DNA of 64,000 nt from Sporobolomyces roseus (Eukaryota; Basidiomycota; Microbotryomycetes; Sporidiobolales; Sporidiobolaceae): assembly GCA_016617785.1 (NCBI GenBank), contig JADILM010000002.1:124001-188000 (forward strand), in the 5' to 3' direction. Positions 22,658-35,330 of the stretch are shown in pieces. The notes below the pieces were generated by a model that was not told the origin of the DNA, did not search any database, and saw only the letters and a list, made by a program, of their open reading frames with translations. The translations under genes were made by a program, and so were the position numbers. Position 1 is the stretch's first letter. Each line of letters starts with the position of its first letter.

Positions 22658-25484
22658 ATGCCGTCTACCGAGAATGGTCTCTACCACGGAGACTGTTTCA
22701 AACCCCTTGAAGATGCAAAGAAGAAGGACCTCCATTATCGCGCTATTAAGACAAGGATCCTACGTTCCCTCGGTACCGCAACGTATAGGAATGGATGTCA
22801 ATTCGCTATACTGTGGGTATCACCGAGTGGGGAGGTGTCAGACGCGTTTGCGAGTGAGGCACTTCAACCGAAATTAGATGGATGGTTCAGCGATCGAGTA
22901 CAAGAGGGAGCGAGGGAGACTGTCAAGGCATGGAACGCAGACAAGGAGAGGAGGAACAATCTAGGGGAAGGAGAGGCAGGCAATGCTGGAGTTTACGGTG
23001 CAGAAGGGGAAATGATTAGTACTGGACAAGTCGACGAAGAGATGAGCGATGGAGAGGACTCTTACAACCGAGGAGGATCGACCAGGAGCGACCAGGCTTT
23101 CTCTCCGAAACGATCAGGATCTTCCGGCCCTGCTCGACCTCGCTTAGGCGACTCGAAAAGCTCTTTCTGCAATTCGACCTCTTCCTCCTCTTCCCTTCCG
23201 CCTAACCATCCTCTCAACCCCGTTCCTCCCCCTTCGACTGCTTCCGCTTTAATCTCTCCAACGCTATCCTCGAAAAGCATGAAATCGCCAACTCTCGACT
23301 CCTCGTCCATCTCTTCGAAAAACCCGATTCCGCACCATTTCACTCCCGAACAGCTCGAACGATGGTTTACGGAGCGACTTGGCGAACTCAATCACAAGAG
23401 CGACAAGCTTATCTGTCGTATCTGGATCAAAGTTATCGAACCTCAGAAACAGGCGAACTATCCCTATCAGAAAGGAGAAGAGAGCAGACCAGGTTGGTGG
23501 CCCAAGGCTGTCCGACACAAAGACCCTGATCATCTCGCTAAATATGGTGAGTTCTGCCTGCTTCGAGAGCCGAGATTAGTACTGACGAGTCCGCCCGATG
23601 ATTAGAACGTATCGCTCTCCTCCTGCATCTCTTGCGACTCCCCTCCGTCTCGATCGACCATCTCGAATGTGCTACATCGCCCGTCGCTCTTCAGATCCCT
23701 CGTGAGAAGCAGGCTATTCTTCGTGCTATTTACGAATGTGCGAAAGCTGAACGAAAAGCTATCACGACGAGCTCTAGTAAGTTCACCTTCATTTTCGTCG
23801 TTCCTCGTCTGACGATATTGATCGAATTCTGTTCGTAGCTGGCTCTTTCGATAAGCTCTCCGTCATGCTATCTCCTCCACCAACGGCCGCGCCGATACAG
23901 GAGGAGGAGGAAGAAGAAGAACCCCCAATCGTCCCTTCTCCCCTTCTTCCCGTCATTCCTTCCCCTCTCCTTTCCGCCGAATCTCGTAGCACTCGTGGTC
24001 CCAGAGTTCGATCTCGGAACTCAGTCGATCCGCCTGGAGCATCTGACGTCGCGATCTCGCAACAAACTCCTCGTTCCACCCGAGCCGCTCCCTATCCTCT
24101 CGCTCGTTCTGCCTCGGCTTCAACTGAGCTCGCGAATCTCACCCTCAACAGCGCAACGAGCCCAAGTCTTGGACACTCTCCAGCATCAACATCGCTCAGT
24201 CGGAGTCAATCGTTCGCTGGAAACAACAGCGCTACTCGCACTGCAAGACTCTCAGGCCGCTCCTCGATCGGTGAAGCAGATCTTCAAGCGACACCTTACC
24301 AAGGTGGACGAGTACGGTCGACAATCACTCCAAGACAGGCGGTTTCGCAAGGATCTCCTCTCTCGTCGTCAATGGGTCGAAGTGCTAGCACAAGCGCGAT
24401 TGGAGCGAAAACGATGATGGACGATTCGGTCGCTAGTCCAGCTATGATCAAGAGTCGCAGCAAGTTGAGTCAGAAGTGTTTCGAGCAGATGGGAGCTATG
24501 AACGGAGGAGGAGGAGGAGGAGGAGAAGCGAACGTTCGACCAACAGGTGGACTTCCCGCTCAACCCGAATTCGGTCAAATTCCCCAAAATCAGCTACACA
24601 TGGTTCATCCTCATCACTTCCAAGGTGCTCGACCTTACCCAGAAGGTTTCCCTCCTCCACCTCCCGAGATGCACTACGGACGTCAGCACAATATCCCGAA
24701 TCAACCTAATCTCGTTCGCCAATCTTCCTCGCAACACTTGCTGCATCAACAAGCGCAGCAGCAAACCTCCCACCCTAATTTACACCATTCACGCCCTCAA
24801 GTTCAGGTTCAAGTTCAAGTTCATGCCGGTCATGAATTCCCTTCTCACTTCGAACCACCTCAAAATGTCGTCTATCCCTCTCATCCTCATCAAGCCTACT
24901 CGTATTCCCCCGTCCCCGTTCAGTCTCATTTCGATTCCGGATCTCAGCAAGTGCAGCAACAACATCCTATGCACTACGCGAACCCGAATGGAGGATTCTA
25001 CGAACACGCTTCGACGATGCAACCTCATCAGGTCGCTGCCCACGAAGCGTATCTCGTTTCACAATCCGCTACTGGTACCCCTTCCCTCTCCGGCTACATC
25101 ACCTCGCCTGAACTTCCGCAACATTCGAACGGCACTCAAGATCATTTCACTCAACAACACGGCATCGAATCGTTCGACCCGAATTACTACCTCGCTTCTT
25201 CGCATCAATCTACCGGAGAACCCGATCTGGGAGCCTACGTTCAACAGCTCGAAGTCTACGAACGACGACAAGCTCAGCAAGAGATGTCGAATCACGAGAT
25301 AGGGTTGGGATTCGATTCGCATCCTCAGCATGAAATATCGCCATTCGGAGGAGGACAACACGAAGGCTTCTACGATCAACGTCAAGGACTTGCACAAGAC
25401 TACTCGATGTCGACCTCGATGGATCCGAGTCATTTGCGAAACGATGAACCTCGTCGGCGATACGAGGGTATGGTTGGATTATAG
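22658..25484 (+). CDS. DUF2841 domain protein with long Gln/His-rich tail
   Basis: Function unknown. ATG 22658-22660 opens MPSTENGLYHGDCFKPLEDA. The DUF2841-like core is at about residues 225-330: FTPEQLERWFTERLGELNHK, then RIWIKVIEPQKQANYPYQKG, then RPGWWPKAVRHKDPDHLAKY, which joins across intron 1 (23547 to 23605) to ERIALLLHLLRL. Intron 2 lies between about 23779 and 23838. The last exon is about 550 codons of low-complexity sequence: a Glu run, Ser/Pro-rich blocks, GGGGGGG, then a Gln/His-rich region with a QVQVQVQV run and many prion-like NPNGGF and QQHP patches. DUF2841 proteins occur across filamentous fungi and are probably nuclear regulators (inference). The tail suggests a condensate-forming or transactivation role. 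Confidence 0.8.
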
Positions 25485-25890
25485 ACACTTCTCTTCTCTT
25501 CTCTTCTTTTCTCGAGCATTTCTCCCTTTGTGCCTTACCCTCGTTGTCATAGCCTTCAGTCATACTACCTGGATTCGAAATTTGTGCATGTTTTGTTGTA
25601 TTCTGTCATTTCATTCTTTACCTCGTCGAATGATCTCTCATCGCAGTGAATACCGCTAGCGTGCTCGAACGCGACTACTCTCCACATTGCTGAACTCGTC
25701 CACAGCGATAGATTGTCTGCAGCTGGAAACGATATTTGCGCAAGTTACTAAGGATACTGAACGAGACAAAAAGGGGTATCTATCTATCTTGTGCTAAGTA
25801 AAGGGGAATATATAACGAAATGATGCAAGAGAGGAGTGGAGTCAAGAAGATACAACAAGACGAGAACTGAACAAACAGCGAGCGAGAACC
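25485..25890. other. Convergent 3' intergenic region
   Basis: About 400 bp between the DUF2841 gene and the formin, which converge. A/T-richer stretch at 25770-25860 with AATATATAACG; otherwise no feature recognised. It should hold both poly(A) sites. Confidence 0.5.
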
Positions 25891-28800
25891 CTAAATCGCA
25901 GTCCCTCCCACGAGCCGTATCTCATCCTCTACCTCTTCCTCCTGCTTTTCCTCGTCTGTCTCTACATCTCTCGCGCTGACATGGTCGGCGAAGGTTGGCG
26001 TGTTGCTGAGTGTTACGGTTTGATCCCCTGCATTCGCCGTTTCGTCTTCGTCGTTTGGTGAAGGTGTCGATGTTCCAGCTTGCGCTGCGAGGTCGAGACT
26101 GCTACCGAACGCACTGCGGAAGTCGAGCTCGAGTGCTGGAAGGAGGGAATTGTTCGAAGATTGGGCTGGGAAAGGAGGAGTGTCGGGAGCTGAGGGTATA
26201 GTCGGTAAGTCGGAAGTACCATTGCGAAGTGGTCGACGTCGTCGAGTGCCGGTAGCTTGAGCAGTTGGAGGAGAAGTAGAGGCAGCGAACTATCCAACGC
26301 GTAGATTCACTCAAATTAGTAAGACGGAAAAGCAGAAACAAACAAGCGAGACTCACTCCTTCGCCGGTCAGTCGCGCCATCAGTTCTTGACCACTTGCTA
26401 AGAGGTCGCTGAGGCCTCCCTCGGGTACAGTCGGAGAAGCAGGACTATCCGTTTGAACCTCTGGAGCAGCTGCTGGAGTTCGCTCCTTGACAAGTGCTGG
26501 AGAATCTCGACCGCTCGTTGCCGTTGCGAGTAAGTTCTTGCGTCGGTCTCGGCGTCCAGAACGAGGAGTCTCGAGGGATTGTTCGCGAAGACTCTTCATG
26601 TATTCTTCGACGAGCGAATCTCCCGTTTCGAGCGCAGCAGCGGCAGCAGCAGCAGCCTCCGCCTTTCGGGCCTGTCGTAGAAGTAGAACAGGGATCAGTA
26701 TGAGCTTCTATAGAGGTAGACTCGAGGGGAGTGCTTACAGCGAGTTGTGCAGCCTTCGCTTCCGATTCTGCGATTCGTCGATTGTCTTCGCGAGCACGCT
26801 GCGATCGCAAACCAGGGTCATGTCAGACTCGAGCAGTAGCCTTGAGAGAGCTGATAGAAGCTCACCTTGTATGAGGTTACGAAAGTCTTGAATACTCCAA
26901 AGAACTCGTCTGTCGAAGTGATACTCTTGATATCTTCACCGTAGAAAGTCAATGCTTCGTTGTAGGTTGCACCAGCGAGAGTGACGAGATCTGTAAGAGC
27001 GAGGATACGTTCTCGTGCCTCTTTCGCAAAGCGGAACATTTTCTTGGGGAACCCATCTTTCGGATCGAGGTCGTCGACATCTTCGAAATGTTCGAGCAGT
27101 AGAGTTTCGAGCGAAGTTTGCTGAGTGCGGAACTCGGCGAGAGATACTCGAACGTGAGCAAGATCGGCTATGAACACGAAGAGCGAGTCAGCAAAGAGAA
27201 AAATGCGATACAGTGAGCATGATGCATACCCTTGAAAGCCTCGGCAGGTTTCGACAGCTCTTCGAGGAAATCTTCAGTGTCGGGCATAGTCTGAGAGACC
27301 GTCTTGGCGGTGAAGTGAAGCAAGGTGCGGTTCGAAGATTGGGAGGATTTCGTGTCGACGAGCTTATTGATCGAGGTGACCTTGAATCCTTGTGCGTTTC
27401 CCTTGTGACCGGAGGCGTTGAGGAAGTTACCGAGCATGAGAATGAGCTGTGAAGTCGCACGCTCTCCCGATCAATACGAGTGCTCGCGAGGAATCAGGGA
27501 GAAATCGAAACTCACTTTGAGCAATTCCGAGAAATGAGGGGCGTGAAGAAGCGACTTCGATGCCTCGTACACTTTCTGTGCTTCCTCCTCGATTTGCTCG
27601 ATGCTTTCAATGAACTTGGCTCGATAGATCATAGCCTTTAGCCGAGGTTTGAGACGATAAATCTTGGAGATTTCGATAAGGAATCGATCAGCAGGTGCGA
27701 GGAAGTCGAGCTCTTCGGGTGGAGCGCTCTTGTATACGTTGAGTTGTGCTTCCTGTGAGGTATAAAGCGATTCGATGTCAGTGACTCGCCGAGAAGGGAG
27801 TGAAGAGAAAGCCAGGCGGACCTGATCAGGAGAGGGTAAGAGCGCAAGCAGCTCAGTCAAGTAGGTCTCGTCAAAGTTCTCCTCATATCGGAGAATGCGA
27901 GCGACAGCGGCTTTGACTTTGGTGAAAGCGTCGTCTGTCGCAGTTCCTGCAGGTTTGAGAACGGTGATTTCTGAGGAAAGCAAACATGTGTCAACGAAAA
28001 CCGAGGCGAACGGTGCAGGGAAGATCCGACATACCGATATTCTGTCCTTGTTGAGTGCCGAGACAAGTCGTCAAAGTCGTCTTCTCTCGTTTCGATGCGA
28101 GTTTGACGGTTTGTTTCGCTCGGAAATCTTCCTCCATAAGGTCAAAGATTCCCTGTCTCCGTAGCTTCGCGGCGATGTCGTCATCCTCGTTCCCTTGTTG
28201 ACCCCATATCGTTGAAGCGAGACCATGAGGAGATACCTTGTCCCATTGGAACGTCTTGAGTTTGCGCTGAGCAGCATCGACGGGAGTTTTGAGCATGGGA
28301 GGACGAGGGACACCCGGTGCGGGAGGTGGAGGTGGAGGTGGACCTCCTGGACCTCCGAGAGAAGGACGGGAAGTGGGAGAAGCGGGACTTTCTGATGTAT
28401 TCTTGCGAAGTTTGGCTCGACCAGCAAGAACATCGCTGAGACCCATTGTTGGACCTCCTTTCTGAGCACCGAATCGAGGCATACCTGGAGGAGGTGGTGG
28501 TGGTGGTGGTGGAGGTGGAGGCGCGCCAGCGACGTTTGGCATCGGAGGAGGTGGAGGAGCGGGAGGAATAACGAAATTTGTCGAAGAAGAAGAAGTGTTC
28601 GAAGCGATGAAAGGAGGGGGAGGCGGCGGAGGAGGAGGCGGAGGTGGTGGAGGAGGAGGAGGAGGAGCAGAAGGGATGGTGTGAGGGAGAGCGGGTACTG
28701 GAGGGATCGACTCTGTTCGACTTGGTGAAGGTTTCGAATATGATTCTTCGAGAGCCGTTTCTTTCGCAATGCCTTCAGATGACAATCGCACGGGAGCTGT

Positions 28801-31800
28801 AGAGCTGCGATAAGGTCGCGAAAGTGCTGGAAGTTCTCGAGATTGGACAAGGGTAGGGAAAGACGTAGTTTCTTCTGAAGAAGGGGTCGAAGGTCGACTT
28901 GAATCGGGAGTTGGAGCTTGAACGACGGGAGTTGGAGGTGCTGTCATCGAGAAGGGGAAGGTGCCGTGGACAGTATTCGGAGATGGAGATTGGAAAGGAG
29001 GTCGTGAGAGTTCCGGAGAATCGAGCATGTCGAAAGAAGTCGATTGAGCTGTTTCGCGAGACCCATCGAGGAAGACGGTCTCTGGTCGAGAAGGGGCAGG
29101 TTCAAAGTCCATTGGTGGTAAGATGCTGAAAGTCGGAGCTGAGAAATGGGAATTGACGGCTTCGAGACTCTTCCTCACCGAGGGTGAATCGAGCGGATCG
29201 TCTCCACTTTCTCCCTCTCCCTCTTCTCCCGTTCTTTCCCCTTTCTCGCTTTCTACCTCTGCCGACCAATCACTCTTCGATTGTTCTGACCCATCCTCCT
29301 CCACCGTTTCGATAACCGTTGTCGGCAAGGCGGTTTCGACATCCGAAGAGACGAGAGAAGTTGGTGTGGTCGAGGTTCCAGTTTCCACAGAGTTCGAGTG
29401 GCTGTGCTGAGAGCTGGTTCGTGCGCTGACGCTGACGCTGTCGACAGAATCTCGAACAGGACTCGAACCGATCTTGTTGGCGACATCTCGAATCTGTTCT
29501 GCGAGCGTCGGTCGGCGTTGATGCGCGCTTGCTTGTCTCTGTCGAGGAGTAGGCGACGTTGACTTTGCGATTTGATTCGGCACTCGGCGAGCAGCTTGAG
29601 GAGTTGCATCATCTCGGGGCTGAGAAGTCGATTCTTGCGAGCGTGTCGGAGTTCGTTGCGGTGTTGTCGATGATGGCACAGATATAGGTGAGGTCGACTG
29701 CGTTCAATAGTGTGGTCAGATACTGGGACGAGCGACGAGGGAGAAGGAGGAAGCAGATTGAACTTACTCTGTCTTCTCCCGAGCCAATCAACCTTTCCTG
29801 CGTCTCCAATCGTTGACTCGCGACTCCACTCTCCATTCGTTTCCTAGCTGCTGTCATCCCTAGGAGAGTTTGACCGGGAATAGCAGCCATCGCCTCCAAT
29901 GGTGAAGACCCTTCGAGAATTTGAATCGTCTTTGCCCGTTGAATCTGTTTCTCCATTCTCTCCCGCAAGTTGTCCGCCATTCCATCGAGCAATCCAGCAT
30001 CCTTCAATCGATTGTACAGCTCTTGGTTGTCGAGTCGAAGAGCTGCGATCTGTTCGAGATATTCTCGTTCTTTTGCAGCGAGTTCAGTCTTGGTAGAATC
30101 GGTTGCAGCTCGAGAAGTGAGAAGAGCCCTCTCGAGACCGTCGACTTGCGTCTTGAGCTTGCCGACTCGACCAGCATCGCCTTCGTCGAGTTCCTCCTGG
30201 AGTTCTTCTCGTTCTCGTTTCAGTCTTGCGATAGTCGATTTCGCATGATCGAGATCCTCCGTTACGTCGTCCAGTCGTTCCTGAGCACCAAACGAGGCGA
30301 CGATTTGAGCGACACTAGATCCTAGGAGCTGAGAAAAGTCGCCGTCGAGTCCTTTCCGATCGATAACGATAGAGGAAATGAGACGGTCGATGAGTTGGAA
30401 ATGTCGCATTCTCGATTCGGGGTCAACCGGGATGAGGATGAGGTTCTTGAGCATACTACCGAGGAAGTCGAGAGCTCGTCCATCCGTGTTGGCGAGAACG
30501 GCTTCGAAGCAACCTCGAGGATCGTTAAAGTTCATTCGGATGTCCTCCTTCATCGTTTCCGCCATCTCTGCATCGTCCGCTTGAGCATCGTCGTAGTAAG
30601 CGGCGACTAGTTTCCGGAGGTTGTCGTGGTCGAGAACGGCGTGCTTGTCAAGAATTCGTCGAAGTCCAGAGATATCCATCGCTGCTCGGAGGTTAACTCG
30701 AATCTTGAGGTCCCGGTCTCGTAGCAGTTCTCGAATGAGGAGCATATTCGTGATCTATAGAATCGACAATTCAGAATCAGCGGGGGTTCACGAGACTGAT
30801 AGGATAGGAGAGAGCGGGAAACTTACAGCGTAATCTGCGAGAGCTTGATCTTTGATATCTGCCAAAGTCGCACTCGTTGCTAAACCCTTCGCCATCTCCC
30901 TCGCTTCCGCACTCTTGAGACTCAGGACATGTTGACTAGCTCCCACCGAACTTCCCATTCTCCCTCTCCCATCTATCGCCGCCTCCCAAAACCAAAACCA
31001 TCCATCGAATTTCCCGGGTAGCCTCCTCGAAGTCGAGAAATCGTCGAGACCTTTCAGTACGAGATTGAACCCCCTCACTCGATCTCGAGCGATGAAGAAA
31101 GTCAAGAGTTCGACGACACTCTTTCTCGTGGCGATTTCGGAAGCGAGGGAAGCCGTGATGGGAGAAATCGAAGTGTTGTTCTCGATTGCGTCTCGAGCTC
31201 CGTCGGGGTTGTTGAAGAGCGTTCGAAGACACTTGACGAGTTCAGCCTCCATCGCGACATCAGGTTTCCGATGGGCGTCTGGTTTGTTAATGTTGTGAAG
31301 AGCGTTTCCCAATACTGCTTGACCTTTGAGCTCGATGAACCTCCGTAAGAACCTGTCGAACAATGTCGAGTCGGCCCAATCGAAGTGAAAAAGACGAAAA
31401 GAATCGAAACGTACTGAAGTTCGTAAGTCCTCAGACAAACACTCAGACTCGCTACCTGTTGTTGCGTGATCGTACCCTCCATGAACTTGCCAATGTACCA
31501 CTCCGGTCTCTCGTTCTTCCCTCTCCCTACCGGTGTCCGTTCACTCGCTCGAGGGGTCGTAGGGTACTCTGCGATCGAGTTTGTCGAAGTTCCAATCCCC
31601 GGTGCACTCCTCGCTTCGACTGGTCGATGAGTGATCTTCTCCCGCGCAACTTTCCATTTACTGAACGCGTCGTTGTAGATCATCAACCATTTCTTGTCCG
31701 TTTCCAACGCTCGAATCGCCGCCTCTGCTTCGGTACCAGTTCCCATCTGAGGAATCAATTGTTCGAATAACTCGTCGATCTTTTGTGGGTCAGAAGGTCG

Positions 31801-32799
31801 AGGGAACTCTTTCTCGAAATCGGAAGCGAAGGGGGAAGGGGCGATGTGAAGGGTTGGAGGTCGAGCGAGTTCGGAAGATGGATAGTTTGAGGAGCTACGA
31901 GTCGCAGTAGACATCGCAGAACCTCGTCGAGGAGTAATCGGGATGGAAGATGTGTTGACGCCAGAAGCGAGAGAATCGGTTTTGAGTCCACCGGATCGAT
32001 TCGAAGTCGTGGTCGCACTGCTGAACGTCCTTGAATCGGCAGAACGATACGAATTCATGCTTGACATTGTCGGATAACGATTCGAGCTCGACATGTCACT
32101 GGCTGCTTCGCTTGTCGCAGTTGAAGATCGGCTGAGAGTAGGATTTGGTCGTTGTCGAGGAGAAGCTGGGAGAGGTTTGAGTTGATCGATTTGTGACATC
32201 CCACTTGCGATACTTGCTCTCACTTCTCGGTCCCGATCGCTACCCCATCCCTCTGATCTCCCTGATAATGAACTCAAACTCTCGACCCTCTTCCTCCGTT
32301 CCCTTTCCGTCATTAAATCTCCACTTCTCACACTCGATGTCACTGATCTCACCGACTGTCGATCTGGAGACCTAGGTCTTCCAGCCGGTACCCCACTAAC
32401 CCTCGTTCCTACATTGACTTCGACTGAATCTTGGCGATTCGGTGGGAGAGTTGGACCTAAAGTTGCGGAAGAGTTTCGTGAAGAGGAGGAAGAGGAGGTC
32501 GAGGGGAAAGGCTGAGATGAATTGGAAGGAAAGTTTCCAAGGGCATGGGAGAGTCGATCACTGTAGGTCGATTGGGGACTGGTAGGGCGAGGATTTTCTG
32601 AGATTTGTTGACCGGGGAGAGGGAAAGCGGATGAATAAGGGAAAGCAGAATTTCGATGTTTCGTAGGAGATGAAGTGGGGAGTCTATCGTAAGCTATCGC
32701 GTTTGAATCGAGGTCGTCCGTTTCTAGGTGGAGCTGAGCGGCAGAGTTGAGAGAAGGTTGAGTCGAAGTTGAAGTAGAGGATGAGGAGGAAGCAGCCAA
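25891..32799 (-). CDS. Diaphanous-related formin
   Basis: Actin nucleator acting at growing tips and septa under Rho GTPase control. Order along the protein: a Ser-rich tail; then the GTPase-binding/FH3 region (DPQKIDELFEQLIPQMGTGT, RPEWYIGKFMEGTI, LRRFIELKGQAVLGNALHNI and RDLKIRVNLRAAMDISGLRR); a coiled coil (STIARLKREREELQEELDEG); the Pro-rich FH1 (long poly-Pro runs about 28480-28680); FH2 (KLKTFQWDKVSP, IWGQQGNEDD, KREKTTLTTCLGTQQGQNI, and LMLGNFLNASGHKGNAQGFK); and a C-terminal helix with RRDRRKNLLATA, a DAD-like basic cluster. The stop is at 25891-25893. At least eight introns. The 5' end is not resolved: the Ser-rich reading frame extends upstream of 32799 through LWKKTKRHRGSGL with no ATG before an in-frame stop, so a first exon is missing from this model. 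Confidence 0.93.
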
Positions 32800-33345
32800 T
32801 CCGCTACCGCGGTGGCGCTTTGTCTTCTTCCAAAGTGACTCCAGGGCTGCTACACACTCGCCTTAATTACCCCCTCTTCCTGTTGTTTTGAGACAGACGA
32901 TAGAAGGCGGGAGATGTGGAGGGATCGAGAGGGAGAAGGATCGACTTGAAACGTTCTCTGATCAGGACCTGCGTAGTTGAGCTGCTCTCCTGAGTCCTCC
33001 TAATCGTCTAGATTGTCCGTATAGGTCGATGTCGAGGTGAATTGAGGTCGAAATGGCTCGCGTTCGTTTTTCATCTCTTTTCGCTTCCCACACTTCACTT
33101 CTCGACTTGACTGCGCTATACGCTTTGTGTGTGAACTCTTCTACTGTATCTGGTCCTGCTCTGATCGCGTTGGAGCTCTCTGTTTGCCTCGAATTCGCTC
33201 CTAATATCGAACGATTCGCTGGCATTCCTTATATTCTCACAGATTGGCCCACCGAACGACAGATACAACGCTACTCTATGTACATAACTACGATAGCTCC
33301 CCCACGATAGGATCAAGCGATCTCGCTGAAGTTCTCCTTCCTCAG
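32800..33345. other. Formin 5' region and spacer to DUF6533 array
   Basis: About 545 bp. The formin frame continues to about 32860 without an ATG, after an acceptor-like GTGTAG near 32866, so a formin first exon is expected here or nearby. A minus-strand frame at 33225-32962 (MPANRSILGANSRQTESS) and its antisense partner are open, but neither joins the formin in phase with a good donor. Confidence 0.35.
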
Positions 33346-34969
33346 CTAATCTCCAAAGGACAACCTCGTCGAGCTAGCCTTCGTTTCACGCGACTCGCAT
33401 CCGCTGCGTAAGAGGTCTTCGACTGTAGAACCTGACGGGCCGATGGACGAACAGGGACGAAGGGAATGTCGACGGGAAGAGGTGGAATCGGAAGAGGAGG
33501 AACAGCTGAGGGCGCGAAGATTCAGGACGAGATGAGATCTGCGGGTCAATCCGGAGACAGTCAGTAGCAATATCGCTGATGAGGGTGTAGAGAGGGCTGG
33601 AGAGCTTACACGAGCACTGTAGATCCGATCGCAGCGACAGGAGCGAGTACGGGACCTAGTTGAAATCGAGGAATGTAGCTGTGAGAGCTCGTGGAAATCA
33701 GGAAGATGAGAAACGAAGGCCAGGAAGCGAGGGAAGGAGACAGACAAGAGGATCATTCTGTTTCAATCAATCGTGAGTTCACTTCGTTCACCAATTCGTT
33801 CTGGGGAAACACTCACGAAGTGAAGTTCAGAGTCAAAATCAAAGCATAGAACTATTGAGGGGAGAGCGGAGTCATCACCAGCAGGTCAAGTCAGTCCCAT
33901 CTTCGCTTTTGCGAGAGAGTCAGAACGTGAGCTCACCATAACTCCATCTCGAAACAGAATTTGCGCCAACATCGAACTCCCTCCTGATCGCTTCCATAGC
34001 TGATACGCTCTGATCGAAGTAGCGACAAATAGTACAGCGTCGACGAAAACGATTGGACCGACTGGCGAAGGAACAGAGGGGGGGAACGAGGGAAAACGCG
34101 GGAAAACGAGCAGGACTCCGTAAGTCTTGGAGGCCCTCCCACATCGAACGATAGGCGATGAGCTCACGATAGGTGAAGATCGTATACTGCTGTCCTGGTG
34201 CAGGTGCAGGAGCGCAACCAGGTGAGGAAGGTGGTAGAACGATACCCTTCAAATTCCGTCGAATATCGATAAAATTCGTCAGTTGGTACTCTGGATGAGC
34301 GAAGTCGAGTGTGACGTACCTGAAACGTACTAGAAGCGTAGATGAGGCAGCCCGCTTCGATAGCGAGGAGGACAGCTACGACGATCGACATGCTCTTCGC
34401 AAACCCGTACAAAGCGATAGCTCTGTTTCGGCTTGGTACGTCAAGATCACCTCGATGTCTACTGCATAGATTCGGTACTTACCTGAGACCTAGTACGAGT
34501 CCTCCCGAGATGTTACCTATCGAGCGAAAGAAGTCGGAAAGTCAGGAGACGACGATTTTGCGACAAGAGGTTAAAGGTTGAGCTAACCTAGAGTCGTTGT
34601 GTATGTGCTGAAGAGGACCAATCTCCTACATCCAATCGAGTGAAATTGCCATTTTCCGAGGAAAGCGAGGGGTAGTGTGAGGCATTGAATAATTCCGCAA
34701 TATCGAGTGAGAAGTGCGAAGAGTTTGAAAGCTGAATGACTGGCTTTCCCTGTTCAGTCCTCGAAGATCGGTATCACCTTTGATCAGCCGGAGACGAGGA
34801 GATTGGACTCACAGACGAGGAGATACTCATAATCGAGGCAGACTAACCAATCATAACAACAAGCCGCGATCGTTGCGACGGCAGTGAACTTGCTGGCTTG
34901 TGCCGATCTTGCAATCTTGAGAACTTCTGGATGGTCGTTTACTGAGGTTGTTGAGAGAGTGACACCCAT
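33346..34969 (-). CDS. DUF6533-type multi-pass membrane protein, copy 1
   Basis: Seven-TM-like protein of unknown function, family abundant in basidiomycetes. Start ATG 34967-34969 (MGVTLSTTSVNDHPEV). DUF6533 core: AACCYDWLVCLDYEYLLVW joins over an intron to KASHSAFKLFALLTRYCGII. Then come LGLRAIALYGFAKSMSIVV (matching the family LR-ALYG block), a luminal loop with PGC, SVGPIVFVDAVLFVATSIR and YQLWKRSGGSSMLAQILFRD-GVM, then FYALILTLNFTS. The C-terminal cytosolic tail is Ser/Arg-rich and ends SSTRLSFGD. Eight or so short introns. First of three tandem paralogues in the same orientation. The least similar copy: it lacks the RWYIFLW segment seen in copies 2 and 3. Confidence 0.8.
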
Positions 34970-35330
34970 CTCGGTCAAAGCGAGGGAGAGAGAAGGGAAG
35001 TAAGCTTGCGAAAGATGGGACGCAGCTCCCGCTACCGGCGGTGGTGAGGGTCCTGACTCTGTCGGCGGGCTGTGTCGTCAGAATGTATAGCGTCTCTCGA
35101 GCAAGCAAGGTGAGCGGAGAGAGAGGAGAGAGGGAAAGAAGAATCGAGAAGCAAGAGCCTCGAAAATCGCGAACTTCATTTTTTGAAACCCTCTATATTG
35201 GAGCAGCTCTCACAGCTTGCCTTCGTTTGACGTACGAGTCGATTTCGTACCAATTGCAGCTCAGTGTAGACGAAAACGATTTCTAGCAAATTCAGTTTCA
35301 CCTCGAGTTTCGTTCCTCAATATTACATCG
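34970..35330. other. Spacer between DUF6533 copies 1 and 2
   Basis: About 360 bp upstream of copy 1. No exon supported; presumably copy 1 promoter and copy 2 3' UTR. Confidence 0.45.

Noticed and set aside
24547..25302. 251-residue plus-strand ORF
   Set aside because: Alternative frame of the Gln/His-rich tail of the DUF2841 gene; low complexity without domain.
32962..33310. Overlapping sense/antisense ORFs between the formin and DUF6533 genes
   Set aside because: Neither joins neighbouring exons in phase, and no family motif is visible; at most part of the formin 5' region.
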